Shown here: positions 10,588 to 21,742 of the stretch, in pieces
Layout: each line of letters starts with the position of its first letter
Position numbering within the stretch: the first letter of the stretch is position 1
NCBI GenBank assembly: GCA_905250115.1
Contig: CAJNOI010000004.1
Span: 81,110 to 145,109, forward strand
Direction of reading: 5' to 3'
Origin: Adineta steineri
Lineage: Eukaryota; Rotifera; Eurotatoria; Adinetida; Adinetidae
Length of the DNA: 64,000 nucleotides
Notes under the pieces: generated by a model
What the model saw: the letters and a program-made list of their open reading frames with translations, nothing else
What the model was told of the DNA's origin: nothing
Databases searched by the model: none
Position numbers and translations under genes: made by a program

Positions 10588-13500
10588 ATGTCACGATCTA
10601 TGGATGATGATTTTACTTATTTTGTTAAAATTATTGATGATAATGATGAACGATATTATCTTAAAAGTTCAATTGATGAAAGAACAAATACAATTATGAT
10701 GCAATTAACAAATTTAAAAGTTGGATGGATTGGAACATGTATATATTTCATATATTATTTTATTTTATTTATTGATTTGTCTTTGAATATATTTAGTAAC
10801 TCAACAACAAGTGAAAATGTTAGCAAAAAGATTTCCACCGGAACAATTCGATACATTTTATTCACATACACAACGTGCTTTTTCCAAAGGAAATCATTCT
10901 GAAGCTGATGGAAAAACTTATGTCTTTCATTGTAAAAAAAGTGAAAAAAATCGACTTGAGGTATTTATAGTTTTCTTTTTAAACGATTAATTACAACTAA
11001 TAATGAAATACTAAGATACATATTCATAAAAACAAAAACATTCTTTTGAATTGTGTAGAAGAGTATTTCGTCGTAAAACGCTTCGTCGAACAATAATTGT
11101 CGTTCTGACTTTCTTATTGTGGGAGTGAGTAATCGTGCGCGTAACTTTGTTGTCGCTTACACCTTCACTAATTATCCACGCATTCTATTTTTACGCATTG
11201 AATTCTGGAACTACGAATGTTTTTTTTCTATGCACATCCAATGAGATTTTGTTAACTTGAATTTTGTATTATTCCAAATGTTCTTCACATATCACAGTGA
11301 TCTATTTTATAATATTTTTTTTTTAAAGTTTGTATGGAAACAAATGGTTGATGATCTTAATTCATTGAAAATCATAGGAAGTGCCGAACTTCAAGAACGA
11401 CCTATTGAAGAAGTCAGTTATTTTATTTTTAATTATTTAAAAATATATTTTTATGAAAACAAAACATTCTAGATATTAGCTAAAATGATGGATCATGCTA
11501 TCGATGAAATGGAAACATTACGATCGATAAGTGAAGAAAAAATTTATGAAATTCAACGTATTAATGGTCAATTAAATAAAGCTCTTGAAGTAAATTAAAA
11601 TACATATATATTTATTATATTGATTACTATTGCATTTTTATTTAGACAGTTAAACAAACAGTTGATATGAAAGAAAAACTTGAAGCTGATCTGTATCGAA
11701 AGGTAAATAAACTATATATTGATAATAGACATAACATAGAATATTTACATAAAAATATACAAATTATAAACTAACAACACTAGTCCTTTGATTTGTTCCT
11801 TGATTATCCATATTTAACAAGCGTTTTTTCATATTCTTCATCATTTCTAGAAGAATTTTTTCTGTTTGAGGAGTTTTTGTTATGAAATCATTCGAAATTT
11901 TTTCTACTAATGATGGATAATCATGTTCAATAATTTGTGACCATTCATAAGATATTGAATCCAAATCAGTTGCATTCCAATTTTTCCATGCAGCAAAACG
12001 TGATTCATATACATTTTGACGTTCCACAATAAATGAAAGTTCATCAGAATATGATGCAAGTAAAAGTTCTAAATGACGTCGTAATCTACCTAATGTTGTT
12101 TGTTCTTCTCGATCAAATGATTGACTTATTGTTAATGGAGTTTGTTGATCATCGACAATAAGTAATGTTGTTAATAAAACTTGAAGTGCAGCTTTAATTT
12201 CATCATTCTGTTCAAAATATGATTCTAAATGTTTTCGTGAATCAAGTATTGAACAACAATTTTTTAATAGATAATTAAATAATTGAAAACGTGGAGTTTT
12301 AGATTGAAATTGATCTAATGCTAATTGTTTTAAATGTATCCAATAATCGGATATTTGATTAATTGTTTCAGTTGTTTTATTTGTTAAAACTTCAATAAGT
12401 TTTTTAACTGATCGATTTAATTCCGATTGACGTTGTTTACATTGTGTTATATATTCAGCTGTATGCATATATTGTTCATTAAAACTCATAAATTTACGTA
12501 CAGGTGTAACAGGTACTATTAATGGTGTAGTTTCTGTTTTGGATTCATCGTCAATATCTATATCAATAATTATAGTTGGTCGATTAGGAAGTTTAGCGGA
12601 TGATGTTTTTTTAATTGTTGAAATTGATTCTTTCGTACATGTCGGTGTAGAATGGCGATGTCGAGATGAATTTATTAATTTACGAAGATAATTTGATTTT
12701 TTCTTTGGATTTGCTGGTTGTGATGGATCAGAATTTTCATCTTCAGTTTGTTCAGTATCGATATTTTGTTTATTTGATTGTGTTGTTGACTGTTTTTCAA
12801 TATTAAATGATTTAAGTCGAAGTATTGGTTTATTTTCTAAAATCTGATTATTTTCAATTATACTTGATGGTCTTATTTCATCAGCTGATGTTATTCGATA
12901 AAGATTTCGATTTGTAATCATATCAGTTTTATGATTTTCAACATGTTGATCATAACATTTTGGACAATGAACACTAAAACAATAAAAACATGTATCAAGT
13001 TGATTTGATGGATTTATTTGTTGACATGTTTCACATAAAAGTGTATTTATTAATAATTGAATCGAATGATTTTGTTCTAAATTTTCTAAAGAATTAATAC
13101 GATGTGAAACTGAACATTTTGGACATGTTATTAATTTTATTTGATTATCATTTGGTATTGAGGAATTATGAAGATTTTGTAGACATTTATAACAGAATGT
13201 ATGTTGACATGGTAATAATGTTGGTTTCATCATTGGAAGTGAACATATTGGACATAATAAAGGTGATACAGATGAACCATTATTTGATGGAATAACTAAT
13301 GTAAATAGATCGGCAGCGGATTGAGATGAATTAGAACGACGATGATTCGATTTATGAACAAATGCTTCTTGACTTTGACTACGAAACTGAATCATAGAAC
13401 AGTATTTATTATTACTATTATTAATACGTATCATAATTAATAAAAAATTTCCTATTCTTTCACAATTTTCTATGTATTTTTTATTTTGATATGATATCAA

Positions 13501-15642
13501 CTAATCAAGGTTTGATGTTTATCTAATATAACCGTTATGCTTTCGTGACCATAATATATAGTTGAGGGAGGTGTATGCAATGACACATATTATAACTCAT
13601 TTTAACAATGAAAAGAGAGGGAGAGGAAATGACGGGTAGTCTACACCTTATTGACAGTTAAATATAGGCATGTGTCATTAATGTAATTTTTTAGTATGGT
13701 TATATTGTATTATACTATTTGTTTTGTAAATAGAATAATATTGTATTTACAAAAAGATATGTCTCGCTGGTAAAAATACAAGTTTGATTAAATTGAAAAG
13801 CAGACTATAGAATTTTGTATTAAAATAATATTTGAAAAATAATTCCTATACAAATGCATGTTTGTTTTGTCTAATTAAGAAGTAAATATAGGGAAAAAAA
13901 CCACAAGTTGTTTTCTTAATAAATTCGGAGAAAAAAGAAGGTTTGTTTTTTCTCTTACCGGTGGTATGTGCATTCGTGTTTTAATAAAATTCTTCTGACA
14001 ATAACGATAATCAGCGGATAAAGAGAGCAACATCATTGTGATCGTTTTTTTTATTCGAAATTGGTTTTTATGTTACTAATATATATAAAAATCCTTCATG
14101 TTCTTCGAGTGCGTATAGGTATATATTGATTTTATTACATTCAAGTGCTGTCACATATTCAAAAAACAGTCTGTATAGGTCGTTCGCCGATATTTTTTAT
14201 ATTTCTTTTCTGTCACAAATAAAAGACTCATGATGTCATTTCAACAACATAAATCCTTTTCAATATTTTTTTTCTCTTGCATCAGTATATACATGCATAT
14301 ATATACGAATAATAAACTTAATCTTACCCGTTCAATTTTCTTTGAATGTTCTTGCATGAGAGACTGTCTTTGATACGAAAAGCGTAACGAAAGAAATGAG
14401 AATGAAAAGTAATGTATTATGCAATAACACTCATTAGTCATGTCTATAAAAATTCTGTTTTTTTACTATTGTTAGTGACGATTTGTTAGATTTCTTGTTT
14501 GATTGCTTGCCAACAACAAAAAAAAACGTTGCCGATAATTATAACAAACATCAATAACGAAAAGCAAAATGAGAAGTCTTATCATAACATTCGTGTGCAT
14601 GATCAATTCTTTCATCTATATTATTTTTCTATTGAGTAGGAAGAAAAAAAACAAAACAAAAAATAGGTGTACTCTTATTTATTTGAAGGTGTCATGCCTA
14701 AAAAACTCTAAATAATAAGTAAAGTGTATATTAATTATGACTAAAGATACGAAAAAAATTTATTGACTGCTTTATGATGATCATTAAACCGATATAAATA
14801 TTTTCCTATTCTTTGGAATGAGAAAAATGTTCTTTTTTCTTTTGTTTCTTTTCTTTTAGTTCGTACTTGTATTAAATAGTAAAAAAGGAGAATTAGCTAA
14901 ACTTAAACGTCAAATTGAATCTTATGAACATGAACATACGAATGGAATTAATGAACATTCTGATGATGAAGGTGTTCGTGCTGGATATAATAGTGGTACT
15001 GATGATGAACGTTCAAATGAAGCATTTGCTAATTTACGTGCTCGAAGTACATCACCTGTACATACAACAACAGCACTAAAAGATACTGAACATATGACAA
15101 ATGGTGAACATAAACGACCAAGAAGTGTTACGAGTGATACAGATACAAGTGGAGATGAAGATCTATATATGGAAGATGAAGTACATGAGGTAATTGAAAT
15201 AATAATTTGTAATAGATTCGATTAATTATTTTTAAATTAGATACAAGTTCCAATTCATGCATCATCACAATCAGAAATGAATCATAATCTTAATCTTAAT
15301 CCTAGTCAAGATAGTCTACTTGATTTAGGTGATGATCGAATGGATTACAGACCATCAACTATTAGTAAACATCATCAACGGTATAAATTATACATTACAT
15401 AATAGTTCTTTGTTTTTTTAATTGAATATATATATATTATTCTAGACGAAAATATGTCACTGGTGTTAATTCGATTTCAACTCGTCCATATCTTAGGTAA
15501 AAAAGAAAAATTTTGAATTCTTTTTTATGTAAATTTTGTGTATTGTTTTAGTCATGCCGGTGCTGGTATCCCACCGACATTAGAAACACCAACATTACCA
15601 GAAGAATCTCAAACAACTGAAGATTTATTAGAGAAAATTTGA
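10588..15642 (+). CDS. XRCC4: XRCC4 homologue, NHEJ ligase cofactor
   Basis: Nine exons join in frame: 10588-10738, 10797-10960, 11329-11412, 11473-11589, 11646-11702, 14860-15189, 15241-15380, 15446-15496 and 15552-15642, giving 394 residues (human 336). Residues 1-120 fit the XRCC4 head: a WIGT turn (human WTGT), an alternating-strand region and YVFHCKKSEKNRLEFVW. A long helix follows and carries the family signature LEADLYRKFVLVLNSKKGEL, close to the human LETDLYKRFILVLNEKK segment next to the DNA ligase IV binding site. The C-terminal tail is acidic and Ser/Thr-rich, as expected for a phosphorylated disordered tail. The protein bridges DNA ends with XLF and stimulates ligase IV in non-homologous end joining. 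The 3157-bp intron (11703-14859) hosts another gene on the opposite strand; the other introns are 50-368 bp. Confidence 0.9.
11764..13500 (-). CDS. RING/B-box protein nested in XRCC4 intron
   Basis: Intronless, up to 578 residues; Met36 (MIQFRSQ) is an alternative start. A C3HC4 RING lies near residues 83-135 (CPIC, CQHTFCYKCL, CPKC). It is followed by a B-box-like zinc module near 155-195 (CETCQQ, CFYCFSVHCPKC, HVENHK). A Ser/Pro/acidic linker leads to a helical C-terminal half (about 345-560) with coiled-coil character. This is the TRIM-like layout, so E3 ubiquitin ligase activity is likely by family. No SPRY or NHL domain is present. The gene lies wholly inside the large XRCC4 intron, about 60 bp from the host donor site, so the two transcripts are antisense over 1.7 kb. 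Confidence 0.8.
   Translation of the reverse strand: MISYQNKKYIENCERIGNFLLIMIRINNSNNKYCSMIQFRSQSQEAFVHKSNHRRSNSSQSAADLFTLVIPSNNGSSVSPLLCPICSLPMMKPTLLPCQHTFCYKCLQNLHNSSIPNDNQIKLITCPKCSVSHRINSLENLEQNHSIQLLINTLLCETCQQINPSNQLDTCFYCFSVHCPKCYDQHVENHKTDMITNRNLYRITSADEIRPSSIIENNQILENKPILRLKSFNIEKQSTTQSNKQNIDTEQTEDENSDPSQPANPKKKSNYLRKLINSSRHRHSTPTCTKESISTIKKTSSAKLPNRPTIIIDIDIDDESKTETTPLIVPVTPVRKFMSFNEQYMHTAEYITQCKQRQSELNRSVKKLIEVLTNKTTETINQISDYWIHLKQLALDQFQSKTPRFQLFNYLLKNCCSILDSRKHLESYFEQNDEIKAALQVLLTTLLIVDDQQTPLTISQSFDREEQTTLGRLRRHLELLLASYSDELSFIVERQNVYESRFAAWKNWNATDLDSISYEWSQIIEHDYPSLVEKISNDFITKTPQTEKILLEMMKNMKKRLLNMDNQGTNQRTSVVSL
13501..14859. other. Remainder of XRCC4 intron 5, nested-gene promoter side
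   Basis: AT-rich, no supported coding sequence. It should contain the promoter of the nested minus-strand RING gene. It ends in a strong polypyrimidine tract and TTTTAG acceptor just before the XRCC4 exon at 14860. Confidence 0.4.
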
Positions 15643-15797
15643 TAAAAAAAAAACAAACTAATAATAATTGTATTTCGTTTTTTGTTTTCTCATTGTAATT
15701 GTAAATATTTTACGAATATTTGTTACCGTCCGTTAAATGCGACTGGATATTATACATAGATTAATAAATCTGTAGTTTCTTTTGTAGATCATAGAAA
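15643..15797 (+). promoter_or_regulatory. Candidate trans-splice acceptor between XRCC4 and RBR-like gene
   Basis: A 155-bp gap with a pyrimidine run and TTTTGTAG acceptor ending at 15787, ten bases before the next ATG. It has the same arrangement as the other gaps in this gene series. Confidence 0.45.
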
Positions 15798-17366
15798 ATG
15801 AATACAACATCAGACACATATGAGTGCCATGCATGTACTTTTATTCAGTCGATAAAACGACCGACCTGTGAGCTGGTATATATATACATATTTCTTTTTG
15901 ATGATATTTTTTATTAATCTATTGCCTATAGTGTGAATCACATAATCCATATTTTTTGAGTGAAAACTATACAAAAAATGCAAAAGGAGCTACAGCAATG
16001 TTTGACTCTACACAAGAATATAAAGTTGTGGAATGTTCTCAGTGCAATTATATTAATATCGGTGATGATATTCAAAGTGCGTGTTGTTAAAAACTAAAAA
16101 AAGAAAAATGTAATTCAATAATGGATATTTTATTATTCTAGTTTGTGAGGGATGTAGAAAGAATCCATATAATGTACATGATTCACCGAAAAAATTTCGT
16201 CCTGATTCTGATGATGATGATAATGATAATGTTATAATCGTAGAAGATACTGAAAAGTCACAAACAAAACCTATAGAAGAAAAAGCTGCTGCAGCTGTAG
16301 AAAAAGGAATGGATAATAAACAATTAGTACCCTATTTTAATCGATATATACTACTTATAAGAGATCAACGACATCAAAAACAAACATTTACCGTAGATCA
16401 ATTACATGAATTTCTTACTGAGCTTTTTAATACACTTGAATATAAAACTAATCAATCAGAGGGTGGGTAAATAACAAATATATTTGAATGATTTTTATCT
16501 TTTATTTTTTAAGGTCAATTAACTTTTACTACTTGTCAAATTTGTTATGATGAAGATAAACCAATGGTTACTATGAAGACTTGTAATCATTGTGTACTTT
16601 GTACAGATGATTTTAATGAATATTTAACAGTACGTATTCGTGATGGTGATATACTTCCATGGATTCCATGTCCAGCTGAATCATGTTCAATTCCATGTCA
16701 TGCAGAAAATATAGTAAAAGATGGTCATTTAAAATATTTCGAACTTTTAACATTTCTGACAACATATATGTTAAAAAAATTAAGTCGTAATGAAAATTTT
16801 ATTACATGTATTCATTGTGAAAGAGGTGGTTTTCTTCAAATGGGTCCATCGAAAAAACAAAATGTAACATGTCCAATATGTACTCGAAAACAAACAATAG
16901 AAAAAGGTGTTGATGGTGATCTTGATATTGGTATATATATCATTTAAAAGAATAACTTTTTAATTTAATATTTATTTGAAATAGATTTTAAAAAAATGAT
17001 TCAAACAGGACAACTACGTGAATGTCCAACATGTCGACATTTAACTTTAAAAGAAAAAGGTGTATGTAATGTAATTGAATGTGCAAAATGTGGTATTTGG
17101 TGGAATTGGAATACGAGAGAACAAGGGCATAATGGAACTGATTTAAAAAATCGTGCTCGAATGAATGGAACACTTTGGGAACCTGGTAACGCCAATGAGC
17201 AAAAAAAAGAGAGAAATTTTTAATTCTTGTTTATTTCTTTCTTTTAGGTGAACTTTATTTTCAACAACAATTAGAAATAGAAAATCCAGAAGAATTTAAA
17301 GCTTTATTAGAACGAAATGGTATTACATATGATCCAAACTATGTACGAGGTAGTTGGAATGAGTAA
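15798..17366 (+). CDS. RanBP2-zinc-finger / RBR-like E3 ligase candidate
   Basis: Six exons (15798-15875, 15932-16076, 16142-16462, 16514-16930, 16985-17185, 17248-17366) give 426 residues. Two RanBP2-type fingers open the protein: YECHACTF..PTCELCESHNP and VECSQCNY..ICEGCRKNP. An acidic linker with DSDDDDNDN follows. The core has a RING1-like block (CQICYDEDKPMVTMKTCNHCVLC, then PCPAESC and PCHAEN), an IBR-like block (CIHCERGG, CPICTRKQ) and a third block (CPTCRHLTLKEKGVCNVIECAKCGIWWNW) resembling RING2, including a cysteine before the W/N-rich end. The arrangement suggests a RING-between-RING ubiquitin ligase, with the N-terminal fingers possibly binding ubiquitin or RNA. I cannot name an orthologue. 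Confidence 0.75.
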
Positions 17367-17503
17367 CAAAATATCTTTGTGAATTTTATTTATTTTTTTT
17401 ATATAAATATCGTGAAGTGTGTTTTGTTGTCTTTTTCAATAAATTTTTTTTTGATAATAATTATAATGAAAGAAAAACAAATCTTTCATTAGTTTTAGAT
17501 ACA
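17367..17503 (+). promoter_or_regulatory. Candidate trans-splice acceptor before B-box/SPRY gene
   Basis: A 137-bp gap with CATTAGTTTTAG ending at 17498, five bases before the ATG at 17504. Confidence 0.4.
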
Positions 17504-18520
17504 ATGTATTCGATAGCTAATAAACCAGAAAAATGTCATGATTGTGAAGAAAATAATAATAATGATGGATGGTTTATTTGTCAAGGTTTAAATATAAAAT
17601 ACGATTAGATTTCTTATATATATGTGTGTATATATGTATAGAATGCCATCGAATATTTTGTAGTCGACATAGTATTATTCATCGTCATCAATTAATACAA
17701 ACACCACCATCAACTGAACGATATAATCGTCATGTTCATTTAGATCAAATTGCTGAATGGGAACGAAAAGCTATTGAGAAAATACGAAAACAAGCAGATG
17801 ATGCTCGTCGTCCATTAATAGCACCACCAACACCAATGACTGAAACATCACCTTCACCTATACTTGTTAATGAACAACAGTCTGGTCCATTCACACGATT
17901 ATTAACTGCTTCATCAAATTTTGAAAAACAAGTATTAATTAATAAACCGATCGATTATATTTCATTCTATTTTATTTTTTTTTGTCTAGTCACCTATTAT
18001 TGATGAATATGAATTATTATCTGATGAAACATTAGATGAAATGATTGGTAATAATCCTTTAACATTACCTCCAGATGAAATAAATATTGAAGGACATATT
18101 TCATTTGCAAGTCAATATCCATATATGACTGGTATACATCGTCTTCGACTTTCAATTGATAAATTTAATTATCCATTATCATGGGCATTTATTGGTATTG
18201 TATCTGAAGGTATTCAAATACAAAATCAAGAAGATTTTAAATCTACAAATCGATCTTCATTTGGATGGCATTTAGGTCGACAATCTATTATTTATAATCG
18301 ACAAACATCAACTTCATATAATTATGATGGTCGTCATATTCGATCAGGTGATATTTTAACAATTATTATTGATTGTAATCAAAATAAAATTGAAATGAAA
18401 AATGAAAGAACATTATATACACATAGTATTTCTATTGATAGTAATTATTGGCCATTTCCTTGGTTATTTGCAGTTAATTTTAACTATAAAAATAAGGATT
18501 CAATGCATTTATTGAAATGA
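17504..18520 (+). CDS. B-box-like zinc finger plus SPRY-like protein
   Basis: Three exons (17504-17585, 17642-17931, 17990-18520) give 300 residues. Residues 10-50 carry a B-box-like zinc motif (CHDCEE, WFICQECHRIFCSRH, HRHQLI), only complete after splicing the first intron. A basic helix and Pro/Ser linker follow to about residue 125. Residues 145-298 look like a SPRY/concanavalin-type beta sandwich: GIHRLRLSIDKFNYPLSWAF, SSFGWHLG, IRSGDILTIIIDCNQNKIEM and a terminal strand. SPRY domains bind proteins; the partner is unknown. It directly follows the RBR-like gene, so a shared ubiquitin-related role is possible but unproven. Confidence 0.7.
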
Positions 18521-18567
18521 TCTATTGTTTTTATTATTCATATTTTTAGATAAGTTTTAGATGAATT

Positions 18568-18896
18568 ATGGTTTGGAATATAGTTATCCCCATTGTTTAT
18601 CGATATACTGCTATAATTACTTTGCCTGTTGCTATTGGTATATTTGATTTTGTTTTTACATCTTTTTTTGTTTAATTTTATTTCTTTTTATAGTTCTCGG
18701 TAGTGTTGGATATTACATTGAAAAACGTTATCATAGTAAATCTTATACACCAGTACCTCATGAAAAAGGTATTATAGATGAACGTTCTGAACGACAAGAT
18801 CAACAGCAACCCACAGCTTCTCCGTATAATATGAATAACGTTATACCAACAACTATTTTCAATAGAAATAATCCTGAAGATTTAAAAAAGATTTAA
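18568..18896 (+). CDS. SMIM12: SMIM12 homologue, small membrane protein
   Basis: Two exons, 18568-18637 and 18694-18896, give 90 residues. The N-terminus (MVWNIVIPIVYRYTAIITLP) and the segment TLPVAIVLGSVGYYIEKRYH match the single-pass helix and the conserved GxVGY of metazoan SMIM12. An acidic IIDERSERQDQ stretch corresponds to the SISERREDR region, and FNRNNPEDLKK to the NRNRPEK tail. SMIM12 is a small single-pass membrane protein of poorly known function. The ATG is 47 bp after the previous stop, with acceptors at 18549 and 18560 between them. An overlapping ATG at 18561 is out of frame. Confidence 0.85.
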
Positions 18897-18969
18897 TTAT
18901 TTATATAGAATATTTTTATATTTTTTAATATATAAAATTCTAACACATTAGTATATATAGTCTTTCATT

Positions 18970-19530
18970 TTATTCGGATATAGATAATCGATGATTGATT
19001 TCGTTTGTTGATTGTTCTGATCGATGTTCATAGATAATATTTGTAAACATATAACAACTGAATGCTAATCCAATAGAATTTCGTATTAATGCAAAAATTA
19101 AATCAATAATTTCTTCGGACATTTTTTTTGTATCAAATGAATTAAAAGGATAATATAAGGATTGTTTAATATAACCTGTTGAATAACCATAAATATCAAA
19201 TAAGAATCGAAGAGATAGAACAGTTATCAAAAATATAATTGAAATTAATAATAGATCAGCCATTTTACGCCATAATGCATAGACAAGAAAATATCGATAG
19301 GTTAATGAAATACAACCACCAACAATAGCTCGAATATGAATGTATAGATATGGATGTGTAAAAGGTGATGTTAACATTGAATAATGAAAAATAACTTGTT
19401 TCATATATATTAATGTATGATAATTTAAATAAATATAAAAACATGTTAAAAGAAGACGTAATTCAATATAATGTGATCGATTCATGTCGAATGTATGTTG
19501 TGACAGATGAGGATTTTTATTAATACTCAT
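18970..19530 (-). CDS. Unidentified multi-pass membrane protein
   Basis: Intronless, 186 residues, with about four hydrophobic segments (near 27-43, 64-84, 92-110 and 145-165). The N-terminus holds MNRSHYIELRLLLTCFYIYL, and a YRYFLVYALWRKMADLLL block links two helices. The tail is short, charged and probably cytosolic. I do not recognise the family. It is convergent with SMIM12 and about 96 bp from the start of the NMRK gene on the other strand. Confidence 0.6.
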   Translation of the reverse strand: MSINKNPHLSQHTFDMNRSHYIELRLLLTCFYIYLNYHTLIYMKQVIFHYSMLTSPFTHPYLYIHIRAIVGGCISLTYRYFLVYALWRKMADLLLISIIFLITVLSLRFLFDIYGYSTGYIKQSLYYPFNSFDTKKMSEEIIDLIFALIRNSIGLAFSCYMFTNIIYEHRSEQSTNEINHRLSISE

Positions 19531-19626
19531 TAATAATAGAATACTATAACTCTTGACATTGATTTTATAGCTTTAGATTTTATTACAAATATTATTAGTT
19601 TTTTTTCTATTTTAGTATATTATATA

Positions 19627-20220
19627 ATGTCTTCTTCAAAAAGTGCTTTTATTGTTGGCCTTGGTGGAATTACTGCTAGTGGTAAAACAACAATGTGTAA
19701 ATCTCTTGAACATTTATTTTCTTCTGAAAAATATAATCTTCATATAAAATCATTACATATGGATGATTATTATCGTTCCGATGATGATCCACATCAAAAA
19801 TATTTAGAAAAATTTGATCAAATCGATTGGGACTGTTTGGATGCAATTGATACAGATCGATTTCTTGTCGATCTTCAATCTCTTCGTTTAACATGTGATA
19901 TTTTACTTGTCGAAGGCTTTCTTATATTTAATATACCATTACCATGGAAAAATCATCAACTATTTGATTTGGCTTATTATTTTGATTTACCATATGAAGA
20001 ATGTCGTCAACGAAGATCACGACGAAACTCTCGATCACCTCTTCGACATGAATATTTTGAAAAACATGCTTGGCATGCACATATTAAAGCAAAAAAAGAA
20101 GCATTTGAACAGAATAAAGATATAGAATTAGAAATTGTTGATACGACTGAAGTATCATTTGAAAAAATTCAAGATAAAATTATTAAAGATATTGAAACAG
20201 CTCTAAAACATTTTAGTTAA
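19627..20220 (+). CDS. NMRK: Nicotinamide riboside kinase
   Basis: Single exon, 197 residues. A P-loop GGITASGKTT near residues 13-22 is followed by HMDDYYRSDDDPHQKYLEKF, where Asp and Tyr fit the substrate-binding positions of nicotinamide riboside kinases. The family hallmarks WDCLDAIDTDRF, ILLVEGFLIFN, DLPYEECRQRRSRR (lid arginines) and YFEKHAWHAHIKAKKEAFE appear in order. The enzyme phosphorylates nicotinamide riboside to NMN in the salvage pathway to NAD+, in the cytosol. Length matches animal NMRK1/2, which cannot be told apart here. A TTTTAG acceptor 12 bases before the ATG suggests spliced-leader addition. Confidence 0.9.
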   Translation: MSSSKSAFIVGLGGITASGKTTMCKSLEHLFSSEKYNLHIKSLHMDDYYRSDDDPHQKYLEKFDQIDWDCLDAIDTDRFLVDLQSLRLTCDILLVEGFLIFNIPLPWKNHQLFDLAYYFDLPYEECRQRRSRRNSRSPLRHEYFEKHAWHAHIKAKKEAFEQNKDIELEIVDTTEVSFEKIQDKIIKDIETALKHFS

Positions 20221-20230
20221 ATAAAAAATA

Positions 20231-21742
20231 TTATGTAAGTGTTACAGTCAATTCACTTGTTCCAGATGGGAAACCGAGTTGAGGAGTATAATTCCACCAA
20301 AAACTAATAAGAGTATTTTGTCCTTGAATAATAGAAAATATTTGTTTGACATAAGAAGGTGCATTTGCCGATGCACATTGTAAATATGCACTGTTGGAAT
20401 GTTGACTTCCTGATGTAGTATCAACTGTTGTAGATGATGTAGCATTAGAATATACAGTGGATGTCCAATTCGATAAACCAGATTCGAAACCGCCATTAGA
20501 AATGAGTTCTCCACCGTTTTGTTGTGCACTAACATCATCTATCATCTAATATCCTGTATCATCTTCTTGACAACCAAAATCAATTGTAATTTGATTCATT
20601 GTTGGAGCTATATAACAACATGAGACATATACCCATCCTCCTGGCGCAGAATATAAACTGTTCAAATAATTATACATAACTGTTGAGCATGCTGTAGTAC
20701 TACTTGTAGTACATACAGGAGTTAGAGTAGTTGATGTACCTTTAATAAATATAAAACTTAGAGTAGTAATAACATGAAAGAAAAATAATTATACTAGTCG
20801 CTGATATTGTTGCTGTATCTAAGAATATATTTATAAATATCATTTTAATCAAATACTTTTTTGAAAATCTTACTTTTTTTTATAGTACGTGGAATAACAA
20901 TAGCTAAGATAATACCTGTAATGAGTAAACATGATAAAGCAGAAGCTAATATTATAATACATAGAGGAATTGGTTTTTTCTTCTTTCTATGAAAATAAAT
21001 ATGAATTTTCTAATTCACTTATATATATATACTTTTTAGATAACTGTTGATTTTGTTGTTCGTTAGTCGGATGTACAGAAGACTTTTTATTAGATCTTGC
21101 TAATACAGACAACGTTTTGTTGATCACTGAAGATGATGACTTTACTGTTGTCTCATTCAATAAATTAATATTCTAAACGAAAATATGATGTTAAATTGAC
21201 TAATATATAATGAATATACATTAATGAAAATAAAATACTTTTCTATTTGGTTGAAGTAGATACGATGGTGTATTAATATGATGCGTCTGATTAGAATAGT
21301 TTATGGAAGGTGGTGTTACAAGAATAGTTTTATTTTCAGTTGGATCTATATTTTGTTGTTGTTGTTGTTGTTGAAAATATGATTCTGAAGTAATCAAAGC
21401 ATGATCACTATTCGTGTAGTGAATTTGTTCTGCAGTATGTGAGATTTCAACATTGTATTCTGAATGTTGTTTGTAAGTATTCTCGTGTGATTGAATAGCA
21501 TCATGTTGAGTATCGTTATCTTCTTTATCTTTCTGTTTATTTTTTACAATCTTTTTAGTAGTTGAAACATGAGTAATACGAGTGTTTTCTTTTAACTGGT
21601 TGGATGTGATTAATGATCGAGCACTTTGTGCTGATTTTTTAGTATGTTGTCGATGTTTTGCAAATTTCGACTGACGTTTAAGAGATTTCCTGAGGGTAAG
21701 ACGAACAGTAACAGATTTATCATGAGTAACTCGAATCGCCAT
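20231..21742 (-). pseudogene. Type II membrane protein with in-frame TAG
   Basis: Five exons join in frame: 21742-21239, 21172-21033, 20986-20874, 20818-20795 and 20739-20231. The order is a basic Ser/Gln-rich cytosolic domain (about 215 residues), one transmembrane helix (LCIIILASALSCLLITGIIL), a Thr/Ser linker, then a Cys-containing ectodomain with a beta-sandwich look (GGFESGLSNWTSTVYSN; CBM-like). A TAG at 20546-20548, codon 325, interrupts the ectodomain between DDTGY and MIDDVSA while the frame stays open for 104 more codons. A single G-to-A change from TGG would explain it. It could be a recent nonsense mutation, an allele, readthrough or a base-call error. The ligand is unknown. Confidence 0.6.
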
